A stretch of 64,000 bases of DNA, taken from contig NC_015416.1 of the NCBI RefSeq assembly GCF_000204415.1, forward strand, positions 1,798,001 to 1,862,000, read 5' to 3'. The notes beneath the pieces are model-generated. The model was not told the DNA's origin, searched no databases, and saw only the letters and a list, made by a program, of their open reading frames with translations. Below, one piece after another: positions 37,301-46,053 of the stretch. Numbering within the stretch: the first letter of the stretch is position 1; every line of letters starts with the position of its first letter. This DNA is from Methanothrix soehngenii GP6. Lineage in GTDB: Archaea; Halobacteriota; Methanosarcinia; Methanotrichales; Methanotrichaceae. Both the position numbers and the translations under genes were made by a program.

Positions 37301-38566
37301 CTATGGATATACAAAGATCCCCTGATATTCTAGCCCCTGGAACCTCTCCAGATATTCTTTGTGTATGGCCTCTGGATCCAAATCCAGGAACTTCTCCGGA
37401 TAAAACCACTTGGCCAGATATGAAAGGCCCACAAACCACCTTGGCCGGCTGGTGATCTCTGTGGTCATGAGATGCACCCGCTCGTCCTTTGCTGCATCCA
37501 CCCGTGATAGCTCAGGAGCCTGGACGATCTTCGTCCATAGCTCTCTCATGGCACTGTCATTGGCCAGGCTGTAGCCTCCAGGAGAGCTCCAGGTGAAGAT
37601 TATCTGGGGATTCTCTCCTACCACCCATTCCGGGTCCACAGTGGGATACATCCCGCCTGTTCCTCCGGTCAGATCATGGGCGATATTCTCGCCCCCGGCA
37701 AGGCCGCAGAGCATATCCACGATGGAGCCGTTGGATCCCGTCTTCCACAGATCGGCCGAAGTATAGTATATGGGATAGACCCGGGGCCTTTCACTCTCAG
37801 CGATCGATGATAACCGTTCCTCGATGAGGTCTGAGTATTTTCCCGCGAAACTGTTCAGCTCTCGGGCATCATCTTTCCGGTCCAGGATATAGCCCAGGGC
37901 CATGATCTCCGACGAAGAGTAGTCGGGATAGGTAAAGCCCATGCGAACCACTGTAATGCCTGTGCCTTCTAATTTGTCTTCCAGCTTCTCTGGATCCGGT
38001 GTCCTCAAATCAGCAATCACGATATCGGGATTGAGGCTGATGATGGCCTCGATATCCGGCTCGCTCCATTTTCCCACCGTGGGAAGGTCGATCATCTCTG
38101 GGAAGAAATCCCTGTTCGCTCCCTCCACCAGGGATGAGCCGACGCCCACGATCTTATCCTGCGCCTTTATGCCTCGAACCGACTCTGCACAGGCCAGGTT
38201 GAGAACCACAATCCTCTCCACCGGCATGGGAATGGTGACATTCATCAATTCTTCGTATATGGTGTAGGCCTTGAGGGTGAGCTGCTCTCCAGTCCCATCA
38301 ATCAGCCTCTCTACCTGCTCGATATCCTTCCCATCCACAATACCATCGAGATTGGCATCAGATAGCTCCGTTGCTGGGCTCCTGCCGGCTATCACGTCCT
38401 CCAGATAAGCGATATCAGACTCATTGATGGCATCATCCATATTGGCGTTGCCAAATATATTCAGGGTATAGCTGAAAGCCAGCGAAGAAGAGCATATTGC
38501 GCATGAGCTGGCACATAACGCTATCAGCAGCATTACAAACTCAGATGATCTTTTCATTTTCATCAA
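37301..38566 (-). CDS. Dockerin-repeat / BtuF-FepB-like substrate-binding protein 7
   Basis: A 421-residue secreted protein: signal peptide (SSEFVMLLIALCASSCAICS), dockerin repeats GNANMDDAINESDIAYL and LSDANLDGIVDGKDIEQ, then a binding domain with VPMPVERIVVL-like start, KAQDKIVGVGSSLVEGANRD, ISLNPDIVIADLRTPD and PTVDPEWVVGENPQIIFT. It ends with the shortened tail HKEYLERFQGLEYQGIFVYP. It starts 9 bp after the stop of the dockerin-less paralogue at 38576, so the two are one operon and may bind related ligands. Confidence 0.87.
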   Translation of the reverse strand: MMKMKRSSEFVMLLIALCASSCAICSSSLAFSYTLNIFGNANMDDAINESDIAYLEDVIAGRSPATELSDANLDGIVDGKDIEQVERLIDGTGEQLTLKAYTIYEELMNVTIPMPVERIVVLNLACAESVRGIKAQDKIVGVGSSLVEGANRDFFPEMIDLPTVGKWSEPDIEAIISLNPDIVIADLRTPDPEKLEDKLEGTGITVVRMGFTYPDYSSSEIMALGYILDRKDDARELNSFAGKYSDLIEERLSSIAESERPRVYPIYYTSADLWKTGSNGSIVDMLCGLAGGENIAHDLTGGTGGMYPTVDPEWVVGENPQIIFTWSSPGGYSLANDSAMRELWTKIVQAPELSRVDAAKDERVHLMTTEITSRPRWFVGLSYLAKWFYPEKFLDLDPEAIHKEYLERFQGLEYQGIFVYP

Positions 38567-38575
38567 CTTCGATTC

Positions 38576-39685
38576 CTAATCAACAGCCGGAAAGACGAAC
38601 ATTCTATCGCTCTGCTCCTCCAGTCTCATGAAATCAAGATACTCCCCATAGGCCTCTTCTGGCTCGAGAGCGATCCCGGGATGGAGGATCTCTGCCAGGC
38701 GCTGCAGGCCGGCAACATTATCCAGGCCGAATAGGGTTTGGGCGGATACGACATAGACACGATCGTTCTTCACCGCCGATATATTCTGGGCTCCGGGACG
38801 GCTTAATATATCGTTTCTCATCTCCTCCAGAGCTTTGACATCGCCAGAGGATGTCAGGCTCCATCCCGGCAGGCCATCGGAAGATTTGAGATAGTCAGTC
38901 TTGATAATGACCTCGGGATCCTGAGAGACAACCCACTCCCATTCCACCTTGGGATAGGCTTCATCCTCCTCCATCACATTGCTTCCTCCCGCCTTTTCCA
39001 GGAGCATTCCTGAGGCCGAACTCCCTCCAAATGTGGTGATATCGCCAAGCCCCCTTGAGCTCCCCTCGATAAAGACTCTTGGACGGTCCAGGTTCTTTGC
39101 CCCCTGCTCAACCTCTGCCACATGCCGGTCATGCCAGTCGATTAGCTCTTCTGCTCGATCCTCCCGGCCAAGTATCGAGCCTAAAAGCCTCAACTCCCTG
39201 CTGAGGTTCTCCTCTTTGTAGAAGTCCAGCCCCAGGGCGACAATTCCGCTAAATGGCTCCAGGTTCTTGGAAACTGCCTCAACTCCATTCGGCTTTCCAG
39301 GATAGACAAATCCTAAGACGATGATGCCTGTGCCATTTCTCTTGCTGCCGATCTCTCCGATCTTCTCAAAGTCTATATCGCTCCATGTGCCAATCGATGG
39401 CCTTTCCTTCAGTCCCTGAAATGCATAATCCTCTTTTATTCCCTCCGCCAATCCAACAATCAGGTCCGAGGCTCCTAGAGCAGATACGGCTTCCGCTGCA
39501 TCGGTATTCAGAACTATGATCCCCTGCACGGGCTCGGGGAGGGTCACCACCCTTCCCGCAGAATCTGTTATTGTCAAAGGAAATTCGGTCCCCTCTGAGC
39601 TGGCATTGATGACGCTGACCGCCAGCAAAAATCCGATCGACAAAGCCAACGCTATTAGATGCTTATTACTCTTCAATTTGAACAC
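38576..39685 (-). CDS. BtuF/FepB-like substrate-binding protein without dockerin
   Basis: A 369-residue secreted protein starting MFKLKSNKHLIALALSIGFL. After the signal peptide it goes straight to the binding domain (FPLTITDSAGRVVTLPEPVQ), without the two Ca-binding repeats of its paralogues. Blocks include LGASDLIVGLAEGIKED and VEWEWVVSQDPEVIIKTDYL. It is the first gene of a two-gene operon with a dockerin-bearing paralogue. It probably represents the ancestral soluble or lipid-free form of the carrier; no lipobox Cys is seen. Confidence 0.85.
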   Translation of the reverse strand: MFKLKSNKHLIALALSIGFLLAVSVINASSEGTEFPLTITDSAGRVVTLPEPVQGIIVLNTDAAEAVSALGASDLIVGLAEGIKEDYAFQGLKERPSIGTWSDIDFEKIGEIGSKRNGTGIIVLGFVYPGKPNGVEAVSKNLEPFSGIVALGLDFYKEENLSRELRLLGSILGREDRAEELIDWHDRHVAEVEQGAKNLDRPRVFIEGSSRGLGDITTFGGSSASGMLLEKAGGSNVMEEDEAYPKVEWEWVVSQDPEVIIKTDYLKSSDGLPGWSLTSSGDVKALEEMRNDILSRPGAQNISAVKNDRVYVVSAQTLFGLDNVAGLQRLAEILHPGIALEPEEAYGEYLDFMRLEEQSDRMFVFPAVD

Positions 39686-39898
39686 CTACCAGGTTCAATG
39701 TCTGGACAGACAATTATCCTTTAATGCCACTAATCCAAACATGATATTAATTATTGTTACTTTGTAATTTGCTTATAATACTTTCGGCCCGTTTAGGTTG
39801 CAGCTATGGAAGCATTTTCTCACGTAGTATGATAAGTGATAGATCAGAGCTATTGATCGTGAAAAGCTATACGACTGGTATTAAATATGTGTATGTGT
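39686..39898. other. Intergenic region and left border of the IS66 relic
   Basis: Contains the promoter of the leftward operon near 39700-39760. The border of the degenerate IS66 element lies somewhere in 39780-39898, but no inverted end can be recognised. Confidence 0.35.
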
Positions 39899-41153
39899 TT
39901 AGCTGGCAAGCCTTGCCGTTAGCATTTGGAGATTATCCAGTTCTCTTTGTCTCTAGGTTGCCAATACGGTCATGATTCGTTCGTGAATCGAAGTTCCTTT
40001 GGTATTGCGCATTGGTCATCGGTTAAGCCCACCACTCAGCTCTAAAGCGTTCGCGGTTTACATGGGGGTCTAGGGCTTGACTATCGTAAACACCTGCTAG
40101 AGTTTCCCAAGTCCTTGTTATTCCCAGATATCGTAGAATAAGAGTCAACTGATCATCTGCATTCTCCGCGAAGATAATGCTCCATCGAAGTTGAGTGAAT
40201 CTTACAATATTTTTTCCCGGATGAATTTTCCTAACATTAAAATATGTTCTCCTGCTAACAAGAAGTGTTAAAATCGCAACCCATATAAGAGCTTCAATTA
40301 TCAAAGGATTTTTAGTATCCAGGGCGTCTAATGCATACCTGCTCTTTAGCTCTTTAAACATCAATTCGATATCCCATCTAGCTCCGTAAAGCTTTCCGAT
40401 ATCCTCCGGTTCAAGAATATCTGAGTTAATATTAGTAATATATGTATGATATTTTTCATCTTCATCATTATAGATAGCGACAAGACGGAATCGATGTGTA
40501 TCGGGTCTTTTTACTCCTTTATATGCTCTGCGTTTAAAGGAAACCTCGATCTCCACATCCAAAATTTGTCGTTTGAGCTTGGGTAACACATCTTGTAGAT
40601 ATGCACCGCACACATCTATACTCTGACCTCTCCAGGACCTATTTGCCTTTATGATCATTGGATTCGAATTATCCTTTAATCGAGAGACTAAAAAACCTCC
40701 GTTCTCAGCTATTCTGGCAAATAGTTGATATTTATAGAAACCAAGATCAATGAGCAGTATTTTCCCTTTTATCCAGGGGCCGACTTTAATAGTCTTTAGC
40801 TCATTGGTACGTTCGTTGTGTATAGCAACGCTTTCTGGGGTGTTTCCAACTGCACTGACAAGAACCGCAATCTTAAGGCCAGCAGCTTCTCCTTTGGATC
40901 GGGCCGCTGGGTAGAGCTTTGCCAGACTTGAATGAAGTCGAACTATTGTGCTATCTTGGATCAAGACGTCTCGAAACTGAAATAACTTCTTATTGAGATT
41001 ATAACTCTGTTCTTGCGCAAGGTATTCAATTCCATGAAGAACACATGCTTTGAGAAATTCCACAAGTTCTGGAGTAAATCTGTAATACCAGCTACTATCA
41101 CTTAGTTTTTCATGAGCTTCTTTTTCATAACTTCTCTTCAAACTAGTGTCGCG

Positions 41154-41816
41154 TCAACTATTTAACGTCGGATAAAGACGAGAAAGCTTAACTCTGGCAT
41201 CGGCAGTAGCGAATTGCCAATTTACCTTTGCATTTTTGTTATTTCTGATATCTTGCCATGCCACTGCTTCTTTCCTAACAGTTTCAATATCGTCGATTCT
41301 TCTGTTCAGACATTGTCCCCAAAGCACATTTAGTTCTATTTCAGCTATGTTCAGCCAGCTGCCATGTTTTGGAGTGTGCACGAACTCAAACCTATCCCAT
41401 AACGCCTTTGCTTTTTCTGGCGGAAACTTCTCATAAAATGATCCTGCTTTATGGGTGTTGAGGTTATCCATAACTAATGTTATTTTTTCTGCTTGTTCAT
41501 ATTGAGCAGCGATCTCTTCTATAAAGCCAGCCCAGTCCAACGCAGTCCTTCTTTCAGTGACCTTTATCATGCGCTTCCCCGCCAATGGCTCGCAGGCAAG
41601 AAAGATATTGGCCATACCGCAGCGTTTGTATTCATAATCATATTTGGCAGACCGTCCGGGCGAGGCAGGAATTGGTTTTCTTGTTTCAGATATCAGTTGC
41701 TTTGGAGACTCATCCATGCATATGATTGGATGAAGCTGATCAAAGGGTCGCTTATATACGTCTAACACCATTTCCATGTTCGCGACAAAGCTACCGTTTT
41801 GATCTGGTGGAATCAC
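41154..41816 (-). CDS. IS630 transposase, catalytic part (orfB)
   Basis: A 220-residue frame carrying the DDE domain: HPIICMDESPKQLISETRKP (first Asp), KITLVMDNLNTHKAGSFYEK (second Asp) and HTPKHGSWLNIAEIELNVLW (Glu). It ends inside the element's inverted repeat. It overlaps the upstream frame by 4 bp, but conserved residues (KPWQQKGWVIPPDQNGSF) upstream of its first ATG show that it is normally produced as a fusion with orfA by ribosomal frameshifting. Confidence 0.9.
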   Translation of the reverse strand: MIPPDQNGSFVANMEMVLDVYKRPFDQLHPIICMDESPKQLISETRKPIPASPGRSAKYDYEYKRCGMANIFLACEPLAGKRMIKVTERRTALDWAGFIEEIAAQYEQAEKITLVMDNLNTHKAGSFYEKFPPEKAKALWDRFEFVHTPKHGSWLNIAEIELNVLWGQCLNRRIDDIETVRKEAVAWQDIRNNKNAKVNWQFATADARVKLSRLYPTLNS

Positions 41817-42286
41817 CCATCCCTTTTGTTGCCAAGGCTTGATCTCGTTTTTTTTAAAATTCGCCTCACAGTCTCATGGGAAATGCTGTCAATATAGTTG
41901 AGCTCAACGACTTTATCAGCCAGTAGCCTTAAAGACCACCGTGCGAAACCTTCTGGCGGCTCGCTGCAGCTTAATGCAATCAAATGGGCTTCAAAATCCC
42001 CATCGGTTTTCTTGGCATAGATGCGGTTCCCTGTCCTTTTATCAAGTGCAGCATCGAGACCTCCTTCGACAAATCGCTTTTTCACGCGATCGATCTTTCT
42101 CATGCTGATTTGAAGCACACGAGACATTTCTTCATTGGTCGAGTGTTCTGTTTGGTAATCGCCTTTGTCGCAACCCAGCAAAATCAATGCATTTAGAATT
42201 TTCTGTGATCTCTGCTTTCCCTTTGATGCAATGTCACTGAGAGTTTTGCGTTCTTCTTCAGTTAACGTAACGATATACTTCTTCAT
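41813..42286 (-). CDS. IS630 transposase, DNA-binding part (orfA)
   Basis: A 157-residue frame with helix-turn-helix domains: LTEEERKTLSDIASKGKQRS and MSRVLQISMRKIDRVKKRFV, then RWSLRLLADKVVELNYIDSI and SHETVRRILKK. A run of eight A on the coding strand (plus-strand 41848-41855) lies just where the frame should switch to orfB, so a frameshift at this slippery run is likely to make the full transposase. Confidence 0.88.
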   Translation of the reverse strand: MKKYIVTLTEEERKTLSDIASKGKQRSQKILNALILLGCDKGDYQTEHSTNEEMSRVLQISMRKIDRVKKRFVEGGLDAALDKRTGNRIYAKKTDGDFEAHLIALSCSEPPEGFARWSLRLLADKVVELNYIDSISHETVRRILKKTRSSLGNKRDG

Positions 42287-43756
42287 ATCCTATTCTCCAG
42301 GATAGAATATGAGCTAATACATCTTATACTTTACGACATTTAATTAATGACGCGACACTAGCCAGCGATCTCTGAAGACGGACTCCGAAACTCAGAACCA
42401 AAACCCAAAATATGATTACTGCATCGATTTTACGTTCACGCTTTATTAGACCAGTCTCTGCCGCAGTTTTCCTCAAAAAGTCCGGCGAGAACATCGTGCA
42501 TAGATCCTTCTCTATGAAACTTTGCTCTGCTAACGAGCGTTCTGCTGCCATTTGCTACCCCTTCTTGAGGGATAATTAGATCACAGCTCCTATATATATC
42601 TAAACATGAATTAAAAATATACTAAGTACAAAAAGGCAATATTACATAACACTCGTCCTAAATGTCCTTAACCGATGACCAATGTGGTATTGCGCAGAGT
42701 TCCCAAAATCTGCCTCAAAACGACCTGCGGGCGTAGTGCCCTTTCTGCTCTATTATTTGTCGGCTCCACACCTGGATTAATGATGAAAGTGAACCAGTAC
42801 TCGAATCCGTTGCGGATATTGCCAATGAATTTCTGGACCCTCTCGCAAAAGTACTCTATCTCGATCCAATGCCGGAGCTCTTCTCGGTGGATCGGTTTCA
42901 AGAGCTGTGGTTAGCGATTCATAAAGCACCTTGAGCGCTTTATGCAGGGAATTGCTTCCTCGAACCTCTCAGCTAGGTCCTTCGATTCCCGAAGTATGTG
43001 TGCCCAGCATCGCTGCAATCGCTTTGTGAATCTGGCATATGGTTTCCCTCCATCGCATACAATTATGCCCTTGAATCATGATTGGAGCACATCGAATCTT
43101 GTTCAAAATGGCATCGTATTCCGATTGTACCACTTCAGCAGCGCGACGGGTTAGATCGACTACCGTAGCCGGACTCGTATTCAATCCATGCAGTCGCCTC
43201 AGTGCATCCTGGATTTTCCTATGAGGCAGTCTATCCTCGTACTTCAGCAAAGCTGTCTGCGCAATTATGTTATTTCCGAATCAGCCTTCAGAGGGACATT
43301 CTGCATCGCTGGCAACAACTTCTTTCGGGCAGCCCGGACATCTGTAATTAGCTATATTATATTCAGTAACCATGACCGGCTGAGGTTTGGGAATTTCTTC
43401 GATAACTTCGATTCTATTCCAAAAGGGGCACCAAGCTTTGCTCCCCAATCGGGACATAGATCTGCTGCGACTTCTACTTGGCTATCCGGAACTGCATTTG
43501 GACTCGTTATACCTTTAGACCCTATCTTCTGGCCGGGCTTCAAGCACGATTATTTTTGCCTTAAGCAACTCGATCTCACGTCTTAACAGCTCATTCTCTT
43601 CTTGAAGTTGCTTGATTATTTCTTCTTCGTGTATACTCTTAATTGATGAATATAATTATTATTTAATTCTTTGGTTTAATTGATCTTGGGTAAAACTTGC
43701 ATAAGTGTGATAGGAGCTAAACACGTACGTAAGCAGAGCTTATATAACCTAATGCA

Positions 43757-44173
43757 ATGCAAGGAGATATCATGGATGTAAGAGGGTCGAAGATTTGCAG
43801 AATGGCGATCATTGTATCCATGGTAGCTTTGGTTGGCTGGTTTACGGCTGCTGGAAATGCCCTTTTAGTGGCGATTTCTATAACAGCAGGTGTGGTTCTA
43901 CTCTACTTATGCAAATCGAAAATCAAAGAGGTCGTAGAGGATGAGAGAGATGTTAAGGTAAGCGAAAAGGCATCCAAGCTGGCCATAGAGATCTTCGCTG
44001 CGACAAACATCTTGATAGGTGTTGTCTTGATTGCGCTCAGGTATAGATACTCAGAGTATACAAATATCGGCTTTACCCTGGCATTCTCTGCCTCCTCTTT
44101 GATGATATTATATTCGCTTCTGTATGGATATTACAACAAGAAATATGGATACGAGCCTCCAAATGAAGAATAG
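43757..44173 (+). CDS. DUF2178-like membrane protein
   Basis: A 138-residue protein with four hydrophobic segments in two pairs (AIIVSMVALVGWFTAAGNAL, ALLVAISITAGVVLLYL; then LAIEIFAATNILIGVVLIAL and IGFTLAFSASSLMILYSLLY) around a charged loop (KSKIKEVVEDERDVKVSEKA). This layout matches the DUF2178 family, usually encoded with a small Xre-type regulator, as here. Function is unknown. It overlaps the regulator gene by 11 bp. Confidence 0.75.
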   Translation: MQGDIMDVRGSKICRMAIIVSMVALVGWFTAAGNALLVAISITAGVVLLYLCKSKIKEVVEDERDVKVSEKASKLAIEIFAATNILIGVVLIALRYRYSEYTNIGFTLAFSASSLMILYSLLYGYYNKKYGYEPPNEE

Positions 44174-44387
44174 AGTCAGGGTTTATCGGGCCATAAACGA
44201 TCTAACACAGGAGGAACTTGCCAAAAAGATTGGAGTGACCAGACAGACAGTGTTAGCCATCGAAAAGGGCAAATATAGCCCATCTCTAGACCTTGCCTTT
44301 AAAATGGCGAAGATCTTCGGCGTTAAAATTGAGGAGATTTTCATCTATGAAGATCCTCAGGAGAAAAACGACGTAGAAGGCATTTAG
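44163..44387 (+). CDS. Xre-family HTH regulator, 74 residues
   Basis: A compact helix-turn-helix protein starting MKNRVRVYRAINDLTQEELA, with LAKKIGVTRQTVLAIEKGKY as the DNA-binding unit and SPSLDLAFKMAKIFGVKIEE behind it. This corresponds to the short Xre/YozG-type regulators that accompany DUF2178 proteins. The start is the ATG at 44163, inside the end of the membrane-protein gene, indicating translational coupling. It probably controls its own operon. Confidence 0.88.
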   Translation: MKNRVRVYRAINDLTQEELAKKIGVTRQTVLAIEKGKYSPSLDLAFKMAKIFGVKIEEIFIYEDPQEKNDVEGI

Positions 44388-44485
44388 ATTAGTATGATTA
44401 ACCTCTGGATGAGTTTGGCTACAATCGAAGGTGGAAATATGGTTATAAATTTCGCGGAAGCGCTCTTGATGGAGTTGACCTATAG

Positions 44486-45739
44486 GTGAACAAAGAGTCT
44501 TCTATCCAACTCCTTATCCGCAAAATAAAATCATCCATCGCATCTACAAAGTTCAGCGAGGACCCGTTAATATTAGGGCTGGCCATATTACTAATGTTAT
44601 TACTACTGCTGTATACCTTTGGGACCTTTGCGCCTCAGGAGGAGATGTGGCATAGATCCTATGGCGGTGCTGGCTCGGATGTTGGAAACTCTGTATTAGA
44701 GGTAAAAGATGGCGGATATATCATTGCAGGCACTACTAGCTCTTATGGTGCTGGAAAAGATGATGCCTGGCTAGTAGAGGCGGATCAAAATGGCAATGAG
44801 AAGTGGAACAGGACTTTTGGCGGTTCTGATGACGATTCTGGCGTATCAGTAATGCAGATTAATGACGGCAGCTATATCTTTGCCGGCGCGACAAGCTCCT
44901 TTGGCGCAGGAGATTTTGATGCCTGGCTAATAAAGACCAACTCTGATGGAAAAGAGCGCTGGAACAAAACCTATGGAGGGGCCAGCTACGATTGGGGTTA
45001 CTCGGTTCAGGAGATAAAAGATGGTGGCTATATCATCGCTGGTGAGACGAGATCCTATGGAGTCGGTGGAAGCGATGCCTGGCTGATAAAGACTGATTCC
45101 ACTGGCAACGAACTATGGAATAGAACCTTCGGAGGGCCGAAAGACGACGGTAGCCATGCGATACGAAGGACCAAGGATGACGGCTATGTTATTGCAGGTT
45201 TCACAGAGTCTTATGGTGCAGGCGGCAAAGATGTCTGGCTGATAAAGACGGATTCAGCTGGCAATGAGCTTTGGAATATAACTTTCGGGGGATCGAGGGA
45301 CGACCGCGGAGAATCAGTCCAGCAGGTAAAAGATGGTGGCTACATCATCGCAGGAGGCGCAAATGCTCCTCTGGCTAATAAATCTCTCATGGGCGATGCC
45401 TGGCTGATAAGGACTGACTCCAATGGCACTATGCAGTGGGGCAGGATTTTCAGCTTTGGGGATTCGGACTATAATATTGGCACCGCAGCTCAAGAGACAA
45501 CGGATGGCGGCTATATCCTTGCAGGTTACGGTTTAGGTGCTGGGATATACTCATGGCTGATAAAAAACGATAACGTAGGTATGAAGCAATGGGATGAAGT
45601 CTTCGATGAGTCGGGCAGAAATGAGGGCTTATCAGTTCAGCAAGCTGGAGATGGCAGCTACATCAGTACGGGCTGGACGATCTCTTCCGGCAGTGTCGAT
45701 GCCTGGCTGATGAAAATGGCGGAGAGAATACAGTCTTAA
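44486..45739 (+). CDS. Membrane-anchored seven-repeat beta-propeller protein
   Basis: A 417-residue protein with one N-terminal membrane segment (ILGLAILLMLLLLLYTFGTF, about residues 29-48), then seven repeats of about 50 residues. Each repeat has the pattern W-x-[RK]-[ST]-[FY]-G-G ... DGGYIIAG-x-T-x-SYGAG ... DAWLIKTD. Repeat starts are near residues 54, 105, 155, 205, 255, 310 and 360. Seven such units fit a seven-bladed propeller on the cell surface. Paralogues with a cleavable signal peptide are encoded at 54868, 57596, 60250 and 63221. Start is GTG. Function is unknown. Confidence 0.78.
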   Translation: MNKESSIQLLIRKIKSSIASTKFSEDPLILGLAILLMLLLLLYTFGTFAPQEEMWHRSYGGAGSDVGNSVLEVKDGGYIIAGTTSSYGAGKDDAWLVEADQNGNEKWNRTFGGSDDDSGVSVMQINDGSYIFAGATSSFGAGDFDAWLIKTNSDGKERWNKTYGGASYDWGYSVQEIKDGGYIIAGETRSYGVGGSDAWLIKTDSTGNELWNRTFGGPKDDGSHAIRRTKDDGYVIAGFTESYGAGGKDVWLIKTDSAGNELWNITFGGSRDDRGESVQQVKDGGYIIAGGANAPLANKSLMGDAWLIRTDSNGTMQWGRIFSFGDSDYNIGTAAQETTDGGYILAGYGLGAGIYSWLIKNDNVGMKQWDEVFDESGRNEGLSVQQAGDGSYISTGWTISSGSVDAWLMKMAERIQS

Positions 45740-45740
45740 A

Positions 45741-46053
45741 TGAATTCATAGCTATTTTTTCAAGTAGTTCTCTTTTTCCAACATTTTCTGTGCTAATTAT
45801 TTGTGCGAAATAATTTCAGAGTGAAACCCACATGAGCACATTGCTCATGCAAGAAGGATGAAAACCTGATATCATTGCAAAGCCATTAATTGCTTGATAT
45901 GGGCGGTGAAGGCAGTCCGCCGTTTAGGGGCGTAGACCTCGTTAGTGAAACTAGCCAAATCCCGCGGATGCAAGAATGCGTCAGTAGAACGCGAATGCGA
46001 ATGAGCACCCTTTGAGGATTAAGTTATCCGCCCATATCAGGACGGGAACAATC
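45741..46053 (+). ncRNA. Candidate bridge RNA region of the IS110 element
   Basis: About 310 non-coding bases precede the IS110 transposase. They hold hairpins with perfect stems: AATTATTT-GTGCG-AAATAATT (45795-45815) and CATGAGCA-CAT-TGCTCATG (45831-45849), followed by a GC-rich structured stretch (about 45900-45995). IS110-group elements encode a bridge RNA in this position that pairs with both target and donor DNA. The exact ends are not visible. Confidence 0.5.

Larger units (their letters stand above)
41146..42358 (-). mobile_element. IS630-family insertion sequence, 1213 bp
   Basis: Ends are the inverted repeat GTGTCGCGTCA (41146-41156) and its complement (42348-42358). It is flanked on both sides by the dinucleotide TA (41144-41145 and 42359-42360), the hallmark of IS630/Tc1-mariner elements. 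It contains two overlapping frames of one transposase. Confidence 0.93.
40023..42551 (-). pseudogene. IS4-family transposase split by IS630
   Basis: The N-terminal part starts at ATG 42551 (MAAERSLAEQSFIEKDLCTM) and reads to RLQRSLAS at 42361. It continues on the other side of the IS630 element as LKRSYEKEAHEKLSDSSWYY and ends inside the left inverted repeat at 40023. Removing the IS630 and one TA restores one frame of 437 residues. DDE motifs: FRDVLIQDSTIVRLHSSL, LLIDLGFYKYQLFARI and the YREK-like YGARWDIELMFKELKSRYAL. The gene is otherwise intact, so the interruption is recent. Confidence 0.92.
40010..42683 (-). mobile_element. IS4-family (ISH8-like) insertion sequence with an IS630 inside
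   Basis: Perfect 18-bp inverted ends: CATTGGTCATCGGTTAAG at 40010-40027 and its complement at 42666-42683. Both sides carry the 10-bp direct repeat TGGTATTGCG (40000-40009 and 42684-42693), the target duplication in the IS66 gene. Without the inner IS630 element the length is about 1.46 kb, normal for this group. Confidence 0.93.
39899..43655 (-). pseudogene. IS66-family transposase relic, interrupted by nested insertion sequences
   Basis: Pieces of one IS66 transposase are spread over this interval. From right to left: a coiled-coil start (EEEIIKQLQEENELLRREIE), a degenerate zinc/linker part (about 43330-43560), the central YEDRLPHRKIQDALRRLHGL block (42969-43250), the C-terminal NPGVEPTNNRAERALRPQVV block (42700-42800), and, beyond the inserted IS4 element, TKGTSIHERIMTVLAT followed by a nonsense codon (TAG where Trp is expected). 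Several frame changes and stops are present, so the gene died before or independently of the insertion at 42683. Confidence 0.85.
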
